A stretch of DNA of 64,000 nucleotides from Micromonospora chersina (GCF_900091475.1 NZ_FMIB01000002.1:5456001-5520000); one strand, 5' to 3'. Shown: positions 7,386-16,974, counted from the stretch's first letter. Notes: a model not told the origin generated them from the sequence alone. A program made the numbers and translations.

Positions 7386-8888
7386 TCAGCGGCCCCGGCC
7401 GTACATCAGCTTGGCGGCCTTGACCAGGCGGGCGACGTCCGCCGGCGTGCGCTCGAAGGTCATCGACGGCAGCAGCGACCGGGCCCGGCGGCGGGTGACC
7501 GACTTGGCCCGGCCGAACTCGCGCAGCCCGTCCTCGCCGTGGATGCGGCCGAAGCCGGAGTCGCCCACACCGCCGAACGGCAGGGTGGACATGCCGGCGA
7601 AGGTCAGCGCCGAGTTGACCGAGGCCATCCCGGAGCGCAGGCGCCGCGCGACGGCCACGGCCCGCTTGCGGCCGAAGACCGAACCGCCGAGACCGTACGA
7701 CAGGGCGTTGGCCCGCTCGACGGCCTCGTCCACGTCGCGGACCCGGTTGACGGTGAGCGTCGGCCCGAAGGTCTCCTCGCGCACCGCGGCCGAGTCCTCG
7801 GGCACGTCGACAAGCACGGTCGGGTGCACGTACGGCGGCTGGACCGCGTCGGGGCCGCCGAGCACCGGCCGGCCGCCGCGGGCCACCGCGTCGTCGATGT
7901 GCCGGCGGATGACGTCGACCTGGGACGGCATGGTGATGGGGCCGATGTCGGCGCCGTCGGGGCCGACGGTGAGCCGGCCGGCCTTCGTCACCACCTTGTC
8001 GACGAAGGCGTCGAAGACCTGGTCGACCGCGTAGACCCGTTCGATGCCGATGCAGGTCTGGCCGGCGTTGGTCAGCGCGCCCCAGACGCACGCCTCGGCG
8101 GCGGCGTCGAGGTCGGCGTCGCTGTCCACGATCATGGCGTCCTTGCCGCCCGCCTCCAGCAGCACCGGGGTGAGCGTCTCGGCACAGGCGGCCATGACCT
8201 TCTTGGCGGTGGCGGTCGAGCCGGTGAAGGCCAGCTTGGCCACGCCGGAGCGGCACAGCGCCGCACCCACGTCGCCGAGCCCGTGCACCGCCTGGAAGAC
8301 GGGCTGCTCCGGCACCACCTCGGCGAACCGGTCCACCAGCCACTGCCCGACGGCCGGGGTGTACTCGCTGGGCTTGAACACCACCGCGTTCCCGGCGGCC
8401 AGGGCGTACGCGGCGGAGCCGATGGGCGTGAAGACGGGGTAGTTCCAGGGGCCGATCACGCCGACCACCCCGTACGGCTGGTATTCCAGGTGGCCGGTGA
8501 ACTCGGCGAGGATCAGCCGGGAGCGGACCCGGCGCGGCCCGAGCACCCGGCGGGCGTTGCGGGCGGCCCAGTCGATGTGCTCCACCGCGGTGAGGATCTC
8601 CACCACGGCGTCGCCGACCGGCTTGCCGCCCTCGGTGTGCACCAGGTCGGCCAGCTCCTCCATCCGGCGGGCGAGCACGCCGCGCCAGCGCAGCAGCCGG
8701 TCGCGCCGGCCGGCGAAGCCCAGCCCGGCCCACCAGTCGCCGGCGGCGCGGGCCCGCTCCACCGCGGCCCGTACGTCCGCCTCGGTCGCCACCGGGAGCC
8801 GTCCGGCCTCCTCGCCGGTCGCCGGGCTCGTCGACACCAGTCGACCGTCCTCGATGAGCGGGGTCCCCGGGACACGCACAGCCGTCAT
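7386..8888 (-). CDS. NAD(P)-dependent aldehyde dehydrogenase
   Basis: 500 aa, full length for the ALDH superfamily. Catalytic Cys lies in NAGQTCIGIERV and general-base Glu in LLEAGGKD. The cofactor region shows GVIGPWNYP and AFTGSTATAKKV, and the C-terminal PFGGVGDSGFGR is typical. The pattern is closest to succinate-semialdehyde/medium-chain ALDHs, but substrate cannot be fixed. It converges on nucS with only 18 bp between stops and no visible terminator. Confidence 0.9.
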   Translation of the reverse strand: MTAVRVPGTPLIEDGRLVSTSPATGEEAGRLPVATEADVRAAVERARAAGDWWAGLGFAGRRDRLLRWRGVLARRMEELADLVHTEGGKPVGDAVVEILTAVEHIDWAARNARRVLGPRRVRSRLILAEFTGHLEYQPYGVVGVIGPWNYPVFTPIGSAAYALAAGNAVVFKPSEYTPAVGQWLVDRFAEVVPEQPVFQAVHGLGDVGAALCRSGVAKLAFTGSTATAKKVMAACAETLTPVLLEAGGKDAMIVDSDADLDAAAEACVWGALTNAGQTCIGIERVYAVDQVFDAFVDKVVTKAGRLTVGPDGADIGPITMPSQVDVIRRHIDDAVARGGRPVLGGPDAVQPPYVHPTVLVDVPEDSAAVREETFGPTLTVNRVRDVDEAVERANALSYGLGGSVFGRKRAVAVARRLRSGMASVNSALTFAGMSTLPFGGVGDSGFGRIHGEDGLREFGRAKSVTRRRARSLLPSMTFERTPADVARLVKAAKLMYGRGR

Positions 8889-9138
8889 GGCCGAAGTCTA
8901 GACCCGAGCGTTACTCACCGGTAGGTCCCGCGCAGCCCGTACTCTGCCCAGGCCGGCGGTGCGCGGGCCCGGCAGGATCGACGGACGTGCCGCCGATTGA
9001 ACCGGCGGCGCCCGCCGAAACGTTGAACAGGACATGGCCGGCCGGGGTCACGGGGGTGACCGCGCGGTGGTGGGAGCGATTACCGTGAGGTGGCAGGCTG
9101 ACGCCGCGGAGCGACGGTGGGGTGGAGGTCGACTGTCC

Positions 9139-9597
9139 ATGGAGGAGCATCCGGAACTGATGCCGCTGCTGACGGTGTCGGGCGGGGCGATGCGGGGGCT
9201 GAGTTTCCGGGTCGGTCGGGATCCACAGCTGGTCGGCCGGGCGCCGAGCGCCGACATCGTGCTGGCCGACCCGCACCTGAGCCGCCGGCACGCCACGGTC
9301 CAGGCCACCCCCGACGGGGTGGTGCTCACCGACCTCGGCTCGACGAACGGCACCTGGCTCAACGACCAGCGGATCGCCGGCAGCGTCCCGCTCGCCGACG
9401 GAGACGTCATCCGGCTCGGCCGCACCGACCTGCGCTTCTTTGACCCGGGCGTGGCCCGCACCGACCCGGTGGGGATGAGCTTCGGGCAGCCCCGCCGCGA
9501 CCAGCGGCCCACCCTGCCGCTGCCGGTCCCGCCCACGCCGCGGCCGCCCGTCGAGGCCCGCGGCGCGCTGCCCCTGGCGGTCGACGCGCACCGCTGA
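9139..9597 (+). CDS. FHA-domain protein
   Basis: 152 aa. A single forkhead-associated phosphothreonine-binding domain occupies about residues 12-100 with GRAPSADIVL, LSRRHATV and STNGTWLN all intact. A Pro-rich tail (LPLPVPPTPRPP) follows. It probably docks phosphoproteins made by Ser/Thr kinases, none of which is adjacent. ATG 9139 has GGAGG ten bases upstream; the longer frame from 9034 has no ribosome site. Confidence 0.85.
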   Translation: MEEHPELMPLLTVSGGAMRGLSFRVGRDPQLVGRAPSADIVLADPHLSRRHATVQATPDGVVLTDLGSTNGTWLNDQRIAGSVPLADGDVIRLGRTDLRFFDPGVARTDPVGMSFGQPRRDQRPTLPLPVPPTPRPPVEARGALPLAVDAHR

Positions 9598-9683
9598 CCC
9601 GGAGTTCCGCCACACCCTCCTGCGGCGCCGGATGGAGCCCGCCCACATGGACCGGTCGCGGACGGCCGTGCCAGCATGCGCGG

Positions 9684-10748
9684 ATGCGGAGCGAGCGGCA
9701 CACCGTCCAGGCCAACGGCATCACCCAGGCGGTCCGGGTGGCCGGCCCGCCGGACGGCGTGCCGGTGCTGCTGGTGCACGGCAACGTGTCGTCCGCCGCG
9801 TTCTGGGAGCCGCTGCTGCCCCGGCTGCCGGAGACGCTCCGGGTGGTCGCCCCCGACCTGCGCGGATACGGCGAGACCGACACCGCCCCGGTCGACGCCA
9901 CCCGCGGCCTCGGCGACTTCGCCGACGACGTGGCCGCGCTGCTCGACGCCCCCGGGCTGTTCGCCCCCGGCGCCAGGCCAGTGGTCGTGGGGCACTCGCT
10001 CGGCGGCGGGGTGGCGATGCGGCTGCTCGTCGACCGCCCCGACCGGGTGGCCGGGCTGCTGCTGGAGGCGCCGGTCTCCCCGTACGGCTTCGGCGGGACC
10101 CGGGACCTCGACGGCACCCCCACCACGCCCGACTTCGCCGGCACCGGCGCGGGCACCGCGAACCCCGACTTCGTGGCCCGGCTGGCCGCGGGGGACCGGG
10201 GCGCCGACGGCCCGACCAGCCCGCGCAACGTGCTGCGTTCGGCGTACGTGGCCGACCCGGCGTCGCTCGGCGGGGACGAGGACCTGCTGCTGGAGAGCAT
10301 GCTGACGACCGCCACGGGGAACGACAACTACCCCGGCACGGCGGTCGCCTCGGGGCACTGGCCGGGCACCGCGGCGGGGGAGCGCGGGGTGCTCAACGCG
10401 CTGGCGCCGGCCCACTTCCGGCTCGCCGACGAGCTGGTCGCCGTCCCGGCCAAGCCGCCGGTGACCTGGGTACGCGGCGACGCCGACGTGATCGTCTCGG
10501 ACACCTCGCTGTTCGACCTGGCGTACCTCGGGTCGCTCGGGGTGGTGCCCGGCTGGCCCGGGGAGGCCGACTGCCCGCCGCAGCCGATGGTCGGGCAGAC
10601 CCGGGCGGTCCTCGACGCGTACGCGGCGGCCGGCGGGACGTACCGGGAGGTGGTGCTGCCCGGCTGCGGGCACAGCCCGCACCTGGAGCGGCCGGCCGAG
10701 TTCGTGGCCGAGCTGCTGGCGCTCGCGGGGGTGCCCACGGGGGTCTGA
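9684..10748 (+). CDS. Alpha/beta hydrolase
   Basis: 354 aa single-domain alpha/beta hydrolase. Oxyanion strand is VLLVHGNVSSAAFWEPL, nucleophile elbow is GHSLGGG, the acid is likely in RGDADVIVSD and the histidine in GCGHSPHLERP near the C-terminus. A long cap insertion (about residues 130-240) distinguishes it from minimal hydrolases. Substrate is unknown. It stands alone upstream of the dehydrogenase gene, whose operator separates the two. Confidence 0.85.
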   Translation: MRSERHTVQANGITQAVRVAGPPDGVPVLLVHGNVSSAAFWEPLLPRLPETLRVVAPDLRGYGETDTAPVDATRGLGDFADDVAALLDAPGLFAPGARPVVVGHSLGGGVAMRLLVDRPDRVAGLLLEAPVSPYGFGGTRDLDGTPTTPDFAGTGAGTANPDFVARLAAGDRGADGPTSPRNVLRSAYVADPASLGGDEDLLLESMLTTATGNDNYPGTAVASGHWPGTAAGERGVLNALAPAHFRLADELVAVPAKPPVTWVRGDADVIVSDTSLFDLAYLGSLGVVPGWPGEADCPPQPMVGQTRAVLDAYAAAGGTYREVVLPGCGHSPHLERPAEFVAELLALAGVPTGV

Positions 10749-10819
10749 CCGGCGCGGTGCGTGAAATATCCCACCGCGTCTCGACAACTCAGCGTCACGT
10801 GGCAGACTCCGGCGCATAA

Positions 10820-10837
10820 CCTTAGCCGCCGTTCAAT
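10820..10837. promoter_or_regulatory. Ethylmalonyl-pathway dyad operator, copy 2 (3-hydroxybutyryl-CoA dehydrogenase)
   Basis: CCTTAGCCGCCGTTCAAT fits the shared dyad, with the left half CCTTAGC identical to the icmA copy and CGTTCA conserved on the right. It lies 31 bp before the GTG start of the dehydrogenase. This is the most divergent of the six copies. Confidence 0.6.
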
Positions 10838-10868
10838 GCCGGCGGAGTCGACCAAGGGGAGGCCGGTC

Positions 10869-12659
10869 GTGGCGCGCGAGTTCACCAGTGTGGGTGTGGT
10901 GGGTCTGGGCACCATGGGTGCCGGCATCGTCGAGGTGTTCGCCCGCAACGGCATCGACGTGGTGGCCGTCGAGATCTCCGCGGCCGCCGTGGAGCGCGGC
11001 CGGGCCACCCTCACCGGCTCGACGGACCGGGCGGTCGCCAAGGGCAAGCTCGCCGAGGCCGACCGCGACGCGCTGCTGGCCCGGGTGGACTGGCAGGTCG
11101 GGCTGGACGCCCTGCACTCGGTGGACCTGGTGATCGAGGCGGTGCCCGAGCACCTGGACCTGAAGCAGCGGATCTTCGCCGAGCTGGACCGGGTCTGCAA
11201 GCCCGAGGCGATCCTGGCCACCAACACCTCCTCGCTGAGCGTCACCGAGATCTCGGTCGCCACCACCCGGCCGAACCAGGTCATCGGCATCCACTTCTTC
11301 AACCCGGCGCCGGTCATGAAGCTGGTCGAGGTGGTCCGCACCGTGGTCACCTCCGCCGACGTGGTGGCCGACGTGGAGGCGCTCTGCGAGCGGCTCGGCA
11401 AGGTCGACGTCACCATCAGCGACCGGGCCGGGTTCATCGCCAACGCGCTGCTCTTCGGCTACCTCAACCACGCGGTGAGCATGTTCGAGTCCCGCTACGC
11501 CACCCGCGAGGACATCGACGCCGCCATGAAGCTCGGCTGCGGCCTGCCCATGGGCCCGCTCGCGCTGATGGACCTGATCGGCCTCGACACCGCGTACGAG
11601 ATCCTGGACACCATGTACCGGCGCGGCGGCCGCGACCGCCGGCACGCCCCGGTGCCGCTGATCAAGCAGATGGTCACGGCCGGCCTGCTCGGCCGGAAGT
11701 CCGGCCGCGGTTTCTACACCTACGAGCGGCCGGGCTCCCCGGTGGTCGTACCCGACGAGCACACCCCGGTGACCACGGGCGCCGCGCTCGCCGACGGCGC
11801 CCGGGCGATTGCCAAGGTCGGCGTCGTCGGCTCCGGGACCATGGCCACCGGCATCATCGAGGTCTTCGCCAAGGCCGGCTACGAGGTCATCTCGGTGACC
11901 CGGGGCGCGGAGAAGTCCGCCAAGGTCTGCGAGGCGGTCAAGACCTCGCTGAACAAGGGCGTGGTGCGGGGCAAGCTGAGCGAGGAGGACCGGGACGCCG
12001 CGCTCGGCCGGGTCACCTGGTCGGCCACCCTCGACCACCTGGCCGACGTCGACCTGGTCGTCGAGGCGGTGATCGAGGAGCTGAGCGTCAAGAAGGCCCT
12101 GTTCGCCAGCCTCGACGAGATCTGCAAGCCGGGCGTCGTGCTGGCTACCACCACCTCGTCGCTGCCGGTGATCGACGTGGCGATGGCCACCCAGCGGCCC
12201 GCCGACGTGATCGGCCTGCACTTCTTCAACCCGGCGCCGATCATGCCGCTGGTGGAGATCGTGCAGACCATCCGCACCTCGGCGGAGACCAGCGCCACCG
12301 CCCGGGCGGTGTGCGCGGCGCTGGGCAAGACCGGCGTGGTCTGCGGCGACCGGTCCGGCTTCATCGTCAACGCGCTGCTCTTCCCGTACCTGAACGACGC
12401 GGTGAAGATGCTGGAGGCCAGCTACTCGACGGCCGACGACATCGACTACGCCATGAAGCTCGGCTGCGGTTACCCCATGGGCCCGTTCGAGCTGCTCGAC
12501 GTGGTCGGCCTGGACGTCTCGCTGGCCATCCAGCGCGAGCTCTACCTGGAGCTGCGCGAGCCGGGCTTCGCCCCCGCGCCGCTGCTGGAGCACCTGGTCA
12601 CCGCCGGCTACCTGGGCCGCAAGAGCGGCCGCGGTTTCCGCGACCACACGAAGCGCTGA
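10869..12659 (+). CDS. Tandem-duplicated 3-hydroxybutyryl-CoA dehydrogenase
   Basis: 596 aa made of two complete 3-hydroxyacyl-CoA dehydrogenases fused head to tail (about 1-290 and 312-596). Each has a Rossmann domain and a C-terminal dimerisation domain. The role is NAD(P)H-dependent interconversion of acetoacetyl-CoA and 3-hydroxybutyryl-CoA. Half 1 has GLGTMG (12-17), NTSSLS, IGIHFFNPAP and ALLF after FIAN. Half 2 has GSGTMA (from 321), TTSSLP, IGLHFFNPAP and FIVNALLF. Half 2 has lost the third glycine of the dinucleotide motif, so it may use another cofactor or be mainly structural. GTG 10869 has GGGGAGG six bases upstream. The operator at 10820 places it with ccr, ecm and the thiolase. 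Confidence 0.9.
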   Translation: MAREFTSVGVVGLGTMGAGIVEVFARNGIDVVAVEISAAAVERGRATLTGSTDRAVAKGKLAEADRDALLARVDWQVGLDALHSVDLVIEAVPEHLDLKQRIFAELDRVCKPEAILATNTSSLSVTEISVATTRPNQVIGIHFFNPAPVMKLVEVVRTVVTSADVVADVEALCERLGKVDVTISDRAGFIANALLFGYLNHAVSMFESRYATREDIDAAMKLGCGLPMGPLALMDLIGLDTAYEILDTMYRRGGRDRRHAPVPLIKQMVTAGLLGRKSGRGFYTYERPGSPVVVPDEHTPVTTGAALADGARAIAKVGVVGSGTMATGIIEVFAKAGYEVISVTRGAEKSAKVCEAVKTSLNKGVVRGKLSEEDRDAALGRVTWSATLDHLADVDLVVEAVIEELSVKKALFASLDEICKPGVVLATTTSSLPVIDVAMATQRPADVIGLHFFNPAPIMPLVEIVQTIRTSAETSATARAVCAALGKTGVVCGDRSGFIVNALLFPYLNDAVKMLEASYSTADDIDYAMKLGCGYPMGPFELLDVVGLDVSLAIQRELYLELREPGFAPAPLLEHLVTAGYLGRKSGRGFRDHTKR

Positions 12660-12700
12660 TCCGGGTCAACACCGGGCGCCGGTGACGGCGTCTTCAGGGC

Positions 12701-13195
12701 GTGACCTTCGAGGAGTACGTCGGCAGCCGCGGCCCGGCCCTCTTGCGCCTGGCCCGGCTGCTGACCGGCGACGCGCACCGCGCCGAGGACCTGACCCAGG
12801 ACGTCCTGGCCCGTGCGTACGTGCACTGGCGGAAGATCGCCCGGGCCGACCGGCCCGACGTGTACGTGCGGCGGATGCTGGTCAACGCCAACACGTCGTG
12901 GTGGCGCCGGCGGTCCAGCCGGGAGCTGGCCGTGGACACCTTCACCGAGCGGCCCGAGCGGGGTGACCTCGGCGGTGAGGCGGCCGACCGGGACGAGATG
13001 TGGCGGCTGATCCGCGCCCTGCCCGACCGCCAGCGTGCCGTGCTGGTGCTGCGCTACTACGAGGACCTGGACGACGCGACCATCGCCCAGGTCCTCGACT
13101 GCTCGCCGGTCACCGTCCGCACCCACGCGATGCGGGCGCTCGCCCACCTCCGGGAGCGCTGCGGCGTCCCGACGACCAAGGGGAGCCGGCCGTGA
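12701..13195 (+). CDS. SigE-family (ECF) RNA polymerase sigma factor
   Basis: 164 aa. Region 2 is recognisable as FEEYVGSRGPALLRLARLLT plus the RAEDLTQDVLARAYVHW core-binding helix. Region 4 includes LPDRQRAVLVLRYYEDLDD and a helix-turn-helix ending SPVTVRTHAMRALAHLRE. This is the short 'SigE family' common in actinomycetes. It overlaps the next gene by four bases (GTGA), the usual arrangement for a sigma factor and its membrane partner. Confidence 0.9.
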   Translation: MTFEEYVGSRGPALLRLARLLTGDAHRAEDLTQDVLARAYVHWRKIARADRPDVYVRRMLVNANTSWWRRRSSRELAVDTFTERPERGDLGGEAADRDEMWRLIRALPDRQRAVLVLRYYEDLDDATIAQVLDCSPVTVRTHAMRALAHLRERCGVPTTKGSRP

Positions 13196-14259
13196 CCGAC
13201 CTCGACCAGCGGATCGCCTCGGTGCTGCGGGAGCACGCCGAGGGGGAGACGGACACCCACCGCCTGCTGCGGGACTCCCGCGCCCTCGGCCGGCGCCGGC
13301 AGGTGCGCCGCCGGACCGCCACCGGCACCGCCCTGGCCCTGGTCGGGGTGCTCGGCTTCGTCGGGGTGAGCGGCACGGACCTCGGCGGGCTGTCCGGGCG
13401 GCTGCCCTGGAGCGCGGCCACTCCGACCGCCGCCCCACCGGTGCCGCCCCGCGCCGACGGGGTGCCGGGGGCGGCCCAGCGGCCCGACCTGGTCGGCACC
13501 GACCCGCAGGTGCTGCACCTGGGCATCGACACCGGCCGGGCCCGCTACCTGGGCTGGGCCAGCGACGGGTTGAGCGGCGAGCAGATCCGGCTCAGCGTCG
13601 GAAGCGGCCAGCCGGTCCTGGTCGAGGTGAACCGGTCCGCGCGGCCGTTCGACTTCAGCATCGACGGCTTCCCGCCCTCGGCGGTTCCGGGGCGACCGAC
13701 CTTCGACGGCGAGATCCGGCACGTGAGCGGCACGACCGGCGGGCTGGTCAAGACCTGGCGGCCCGCGCCCGGCCTGTACGCCAGGGCGAGCACGCTCGGC
13801 GGCGACCGGCGCGCGCTGGCCGCGGCCGTGGATGCCCTGCGCTGGAAGGAGGCACGACGATGCGCGGCGCCGCTGAAGATCACCTCGTTGCCGGAGGGCG
13901 CCACGGTGACCGCCTGCTCCGTCGATGTCACCGCCTTCCCGGGCAGCCTCACGGTCCAGCTCACCGTCTTCCGGGAGCCGGCGACCATGTGGGTGCAACT
14001 GCTGTACGGGGCGCAGATCTCGGGCGGCCGCGCCGAGAGCAACCGCACGGTGGGTGGCCGTCCCGCCTACCTCTACCCGGCCGGCACGAAGCTGGAGCTG
14101 CTCGGCATCCCGCAGGCGCACCTGACCGCCGATGTCGTTGGGCCGTGGACCGACGGCTACCTCAAGGACAAGCCGACGTTCACCGAGGCCGACATGGCGA
14201 CCGTGCTGGCCGGGACGCAGGTGGCGAAGGACCTGACCGACCCGGAGACCTGGAAGTGA
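13192..14259 (+). CDS. Membrane-anchored protein, probable partner of the sigma factor
   Basis: 355 aa. A cytoplasmic N-terminus of about 45 residues rich in Arg (RRRQVRRRTATG) precedes one transmembrane helix (about 45-62, TALALVGVLGFVGVSG) and a large extracytoplasmic domain with no family I recognise. The topology and the overlap with the sigma gene suggest a regulatory or anti-sigma-like role, but no zinc-binding HxxxCxxC anti-sigma motif is visible. The GTG start at 13192 is fixed by the four-base overlap. Confidence 0.75.
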   Translation: MTDLDQRIASVLREHAEGETDTHRLLRDSRALGRRRQVRRRTATGTALALVGVLGFVGVSGTDLGGLSGRLPWSAATPTAAPPVPPRADGVPGAAQRPDLVGTDPQVLHLGIDTGRARYLGWASDGLSGEQIRLSVGSGQPVLVEVNRSARPFDFSIDGFPPSAVPGRPTFDGEIRHVSGTTGGLVKTWRPAPGLYARASTLGGDRRALAAAVDALRWKEARRCAAPLKITSLPEGATVTACSVDVTAFPGSLTVQLTVFREPATMWVQLLYGAQISGGRAESNRTVGGRPAYLYPAGTKLELLGIPQAHLTADVVGPWTDGYLKDKPTFTEADMATVLAGTQVAKDLTDPETWK

Positions 14260-14322
14260 GCTCCGCCGGCCGGGCCGCCCGACCCGGGCCGGCCCGGCCG
14301 GCGGACCGTACGCTTGGTGACC

Positions 14323-14649
14323 GTGAGCCCCCGTCGCAACCGTCCCCGCCGGGACGACACCATCCACCTGGACTCCGAGCGGGCGCGCCAGGGCGTGCCG
14401 ACCGTCCAGCAGTGGCGCGACGGCGACTGGCAGGTCCGCGGGATCACCGGCGGGGCGTCGGTCAAGACGTACCGGTGCCCCGGCTGCGACCAGGAGATCC
14501 GCCCCGGGGTGGCGCACGTGGTGGCCTGGCCGGCCGACGACCGGGGTGACCTGACCGACCGCCGGCACTGGCACAGCGGCTGCTGGCGGGCCCGGGACCG
14601 GCGCGGGCCGAACCTCCAGCGCGGCCGCGGCGCCCCCCGCCACGGCTGA
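14323..14649 (+). CDS. Conserved actinobacterial protein with CxxC and His/Cys pair
   Basis: 108 aa. A basic N-terminus (SPRRNRPRRDD) leads to a core with TYRCPGCDQEIRPGVAHVV and RRHWHSGCWRARDRR. The two Cys, the His residues and the last Cys could bind one zinc. I know the pattern from actinomycete genomes, where it is conserved and sometimes labelled ATP/GTP-binding without evidence. GTG 14323 gives the usual (M)SPRRNRP start. It lies 73 bp before a hydrolase gene in the same direction. Confidence 0.75.
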   Translation: MSPRRNRPRRDDTIHLDSERARQGVPTVQQWRDGDWQVRGITGGASVKTYRCPGCDQEIRPGVAHVVAWPADDRGDLTDRRHWHSGCWRARDRRGPNLQRGRGAPRHG

Positions 14650-14715
14650 GCGACCTGGATCACGCTGTTTCCGCCCCGGCGGGCGGCGCGGGCGGCGGCG
14701 CGGGAGACTGGGACC

Positions 14716-15525
14716 GTGAGCACACGGATCCGTGCGTCGTCGATCCTGCCCGGCCGCCGGGAGGACATCGAGCTGCACACCGCCGACGGGCTGACGCTGG
14801 TCGGCGAGCTGGCCCGGCCGCTGGACCGGGAGCCGGTCGGCACCCTGGTCTGCCTGCACCCGCTGCCCACCCACGGCGGGATGATGGACAGCCACGTGTT
14901 CCGCAAGGCGGCCTGGCGGCTGCCGGCGCTGGCCGACCTGGCCGTGCTCCGCTTCAACACCCGGGGCACCAGCAGCGTCCGCGGCACGAGCGAGGGGACC
15001 TTCGACGCCGCGGTCGGCGAGCGCTTCGACGTGGCCGCCGCCATCGAGTACGCCGAGTTCCACGAGCTGCCGAACATCTGGCTGGTCGGCTGGTCCTTCG
15101 GCACCGACCTGGTGCTCAAGTACGGCTGCGACCCGGCGGTGGCCGGGGCCATCCTGCTCTCCCCGCCGCTGCGCTTCTCCCAGCCCGAGGACCTGACCGT
15201 CTGGGCGGAGTCCGGCCGGCCGCTCACCGCCCTGGTTCCCGAGTTCGACGACTACCTGCGCCCCGAGGAGGCCCGGCAGCGCTTCGCCGCGGTGCCGCAG
15301 GCCGAGGTGGTCGGGGTGCCCGGCGCCAAGCACCTCTGGGTCGGCGACGCGGAGACGGTGCTCAACGAGATCGTCAGCCGGGTGAACCCGGCCGTGCCGG
15401 TCCCGCTGCCGACCACCTGGGACGGCCCCATGGAGACCGGCGACGCGAGCGCGTACGCCGACCGGACCGTGGCCGCCTTCGCCGACACCCCGGTGGCCGG
15501 GCCGGAGCAGCGCCGCGCCGGTTGA
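14716..15525 (+). CDS. Alpha/beta hydrolase
   Basis: 269 aa hydrolase-fold protein. An initial beta sheet region (IELHTADGLTLVGELARP) is followed by LVCLHPLPTHGGMMDSHVF, RFNTRGTSSVRG and the nucleophile elbow LVGWSFGTDL. GAKHLWVGD near residue 205 supplies the likely histidine. The family includes uncharacterised CocE/YqiA-like cytoplasmic hydrolases. Substrate is unknown. Confidence 0.82.
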   Translation: MSTRIRASSILPGRREDIELHTADGLTLVGELARPLDREPVGTLVCLHPLPTHGGMMDSHVFRKAAWRLPALADLAVLRFNTRGTSSVRGTSEGTFDAAVGERFDVAAAIEYAEFHELPNIWLVGWSFGTDLVLKYGCDPAVAGAILLSPPLRFSQPEDLTVWAESGRPLTALVPEFDDYLRPEEARQRFAAVPQAEVVGVPGAKHLWVGDAETVLNEIVSRVNPAVPVPLPTTWDGPMETGDASAYADRTVAAFADTPVAGPEQRRAG

Positions 15526-15529
15526 GGCG

Positions 15530-16807
15530 TCAGCGGGACTCCTGCCGGGGCAGCACCACCTCGCGCAGGATGAGCTGGAGCGCGGCCACCGTGGGGATGG
15601 CGATCAGCGCGCCGACCACGCCCAGCAGCGACACCCCGAGCAGGGCGGCGAGCAGCGCCGCCACCTCGTTGACCGAGACCGCCCGCCGCATGATCTTCGG
15701 GTAGATCAGGTAGTTCTCCACCTGCTGGTAGACCAGGAAGAAGCCCAGGCAGGCGATGCCGACCGGCAGGTCGGTGGCGAGGCCGACCAGGGTCACCACC
15801 ACGGCGCCCAGGGTCGCACCGATCTGCGGGATCAGGTCGGTCACCGCGACCACCACGGCCAGGGCGAAGGGGTACGGCAGACCGACCACCAGGGCGAACA
15901 CGAAGGTGCTCGCCCCGGCCAGCACCGCGATGGTCAGCGCCCCCACCATGTACGCGCCGACCCGGGTGAGGATCTCGTCACCGATGAGGCGTACCCGCTC
16001 CCGGCGGGACCGGGGCACCAGCGCGTACCCGAGGTCGCGCAGCTTGTTGAAGTAGGCCAGGAAGTAGATCGTCAGCACCAGCACGGTCAGTGCCCGGAAG
16101 ATGGTGCCGAAGATGAGCTGCGCCCCGCCGAGCACGCCGCCGAGGGCTCGGCCGATGGTGTCCGCGTTCGCCGCCGACTGGACGCGCCGCATCACGTCGT
16201 AGCGCTCGACGAGGTCGTTGACAGTGGGGTTGCGGCGCAGGTCGTCGACGTAGCCGGGAAGGTGCTCGATGAACTGGCCGGACTGGGTCACCACGGGCGG
16301 CACCAGGGCGAGCAGCCCGCCGACGATCAGCAGCAGCACGGTCAGCGTCACCACGGCCACGGCGAGCCCGTGCGGCAGCCCCCAGCGCCGCAACCGCACA
16401 ACGGCGGGGTGCAGGCCGACGGCGAGGAAGAGCGCGATCACGACGAGCACCAGGATGCCGGCCGAGTTCCGCACGCCCAGGAAGACCGCGTACGCCAGCA
16501 GCACGCCGAGCGCCCCCGTGAAGCCGACCAGGAAGCTGCTGCGCCGCAGCGGCCGGCCCGGGACGCCGAACCGCCCGCTCGGCTCGAACTCGGTCGGCTC
16601 GGTCTCCACGCCGACCTCGGCCAGCGCGGGCTCGCCACCCGGTTCGCCGCCGCCGACCGGTCCCGTGCTCTCGGCCCGTCCCGCGTTGCCGGTCGGCCCC
16701 TGGGCGCCGGTGCGGCGGGAGGTGGCGTCCGCGTCGTGAGGATCGGGTTCGGGGCGCAACGCGTCGAGCGGGTCGTCGTCCGGGGCGGCGGATCCCTCCT
16801 GCGACAC
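15530..16807 (-). CDS. AI-2E family transporter (PerM/DUF20)
   Basis: 425 aa. The first ~90 residues are an acidic, Gly/Pro-rich disordered tail. The rest is the eight-helix AI-2E/PerM permease with GYALVPRSRRERV, the DLIPQIGATLGAVV motif and VYQQVENYLIYPKIM near the C-terminus. Members include sodium-proton antiporters and proteins of unknown cargo; autoinducer export should not be assumed. The GTG at 16807 has GGGGAGG about six bases upstream. It converges on the preceding hydrolase with 4 bp between stops. Confidence 0.9.
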   Translation of the reverse strand: MSQEGSAAPDDDPLDALRPEPDPHDADATSRRTGAQGPTGNAGRAESTGPVGGGEPGGEPALAEVGVETEPTEFEPSGRFGVPGRPLRRSSFLVGFTGALGVLLAYAVFLGVRNSAGILVLVVIALFLAVGLHPAVVRLRRWGLPHGLAVAVVTLTVLLLIVGGLLALVPPVVTQSGQFIEHLPGYVDDLRRNPTVNDLVERYDVMRRVQSAANADTIGRALGGVLGGAQLIFGTIFRALTVLVLTIYFLAYFNKLRDLGYALVPRSRRERVRLIGDEILTRVGAYMVGALTIAVLAGASTFVFALVVGLPYPFALAVVVAVTDLIPQIGATLGAVVVTLVGLATDLPVGIACLGFFLVYQQVENYLIYPKIMRRAVSVNEVAALLAALLGVSLLGVVGALIAIPTVAALQLILREVVLPRQESR

Positions 16808-16974
16808 CCGTGCCTCCCCGGCTCCCCGCTCCGGCTTGGCGGAGCGCCCCTGCGGCGGACCGTGAGGACCGGACGGGTCCTCGACGGCGCAGCCCTTCTG
16901 CCCGCAGGCTAGCGGTAGACGCCCGCTCCGACCATCCCTCCGCGACTTCCCGGCACCCCGTGCCGGGCGGCGGG

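Noticed and set aside
8889..8940. CGTTACTCACCGGTAGG upstream of the aldehyde dehydrogenase as a seventh dyad site
   Set aside because: Only CGTT matches. Spacing and the second half do not fit, and including it would blur the consensus.
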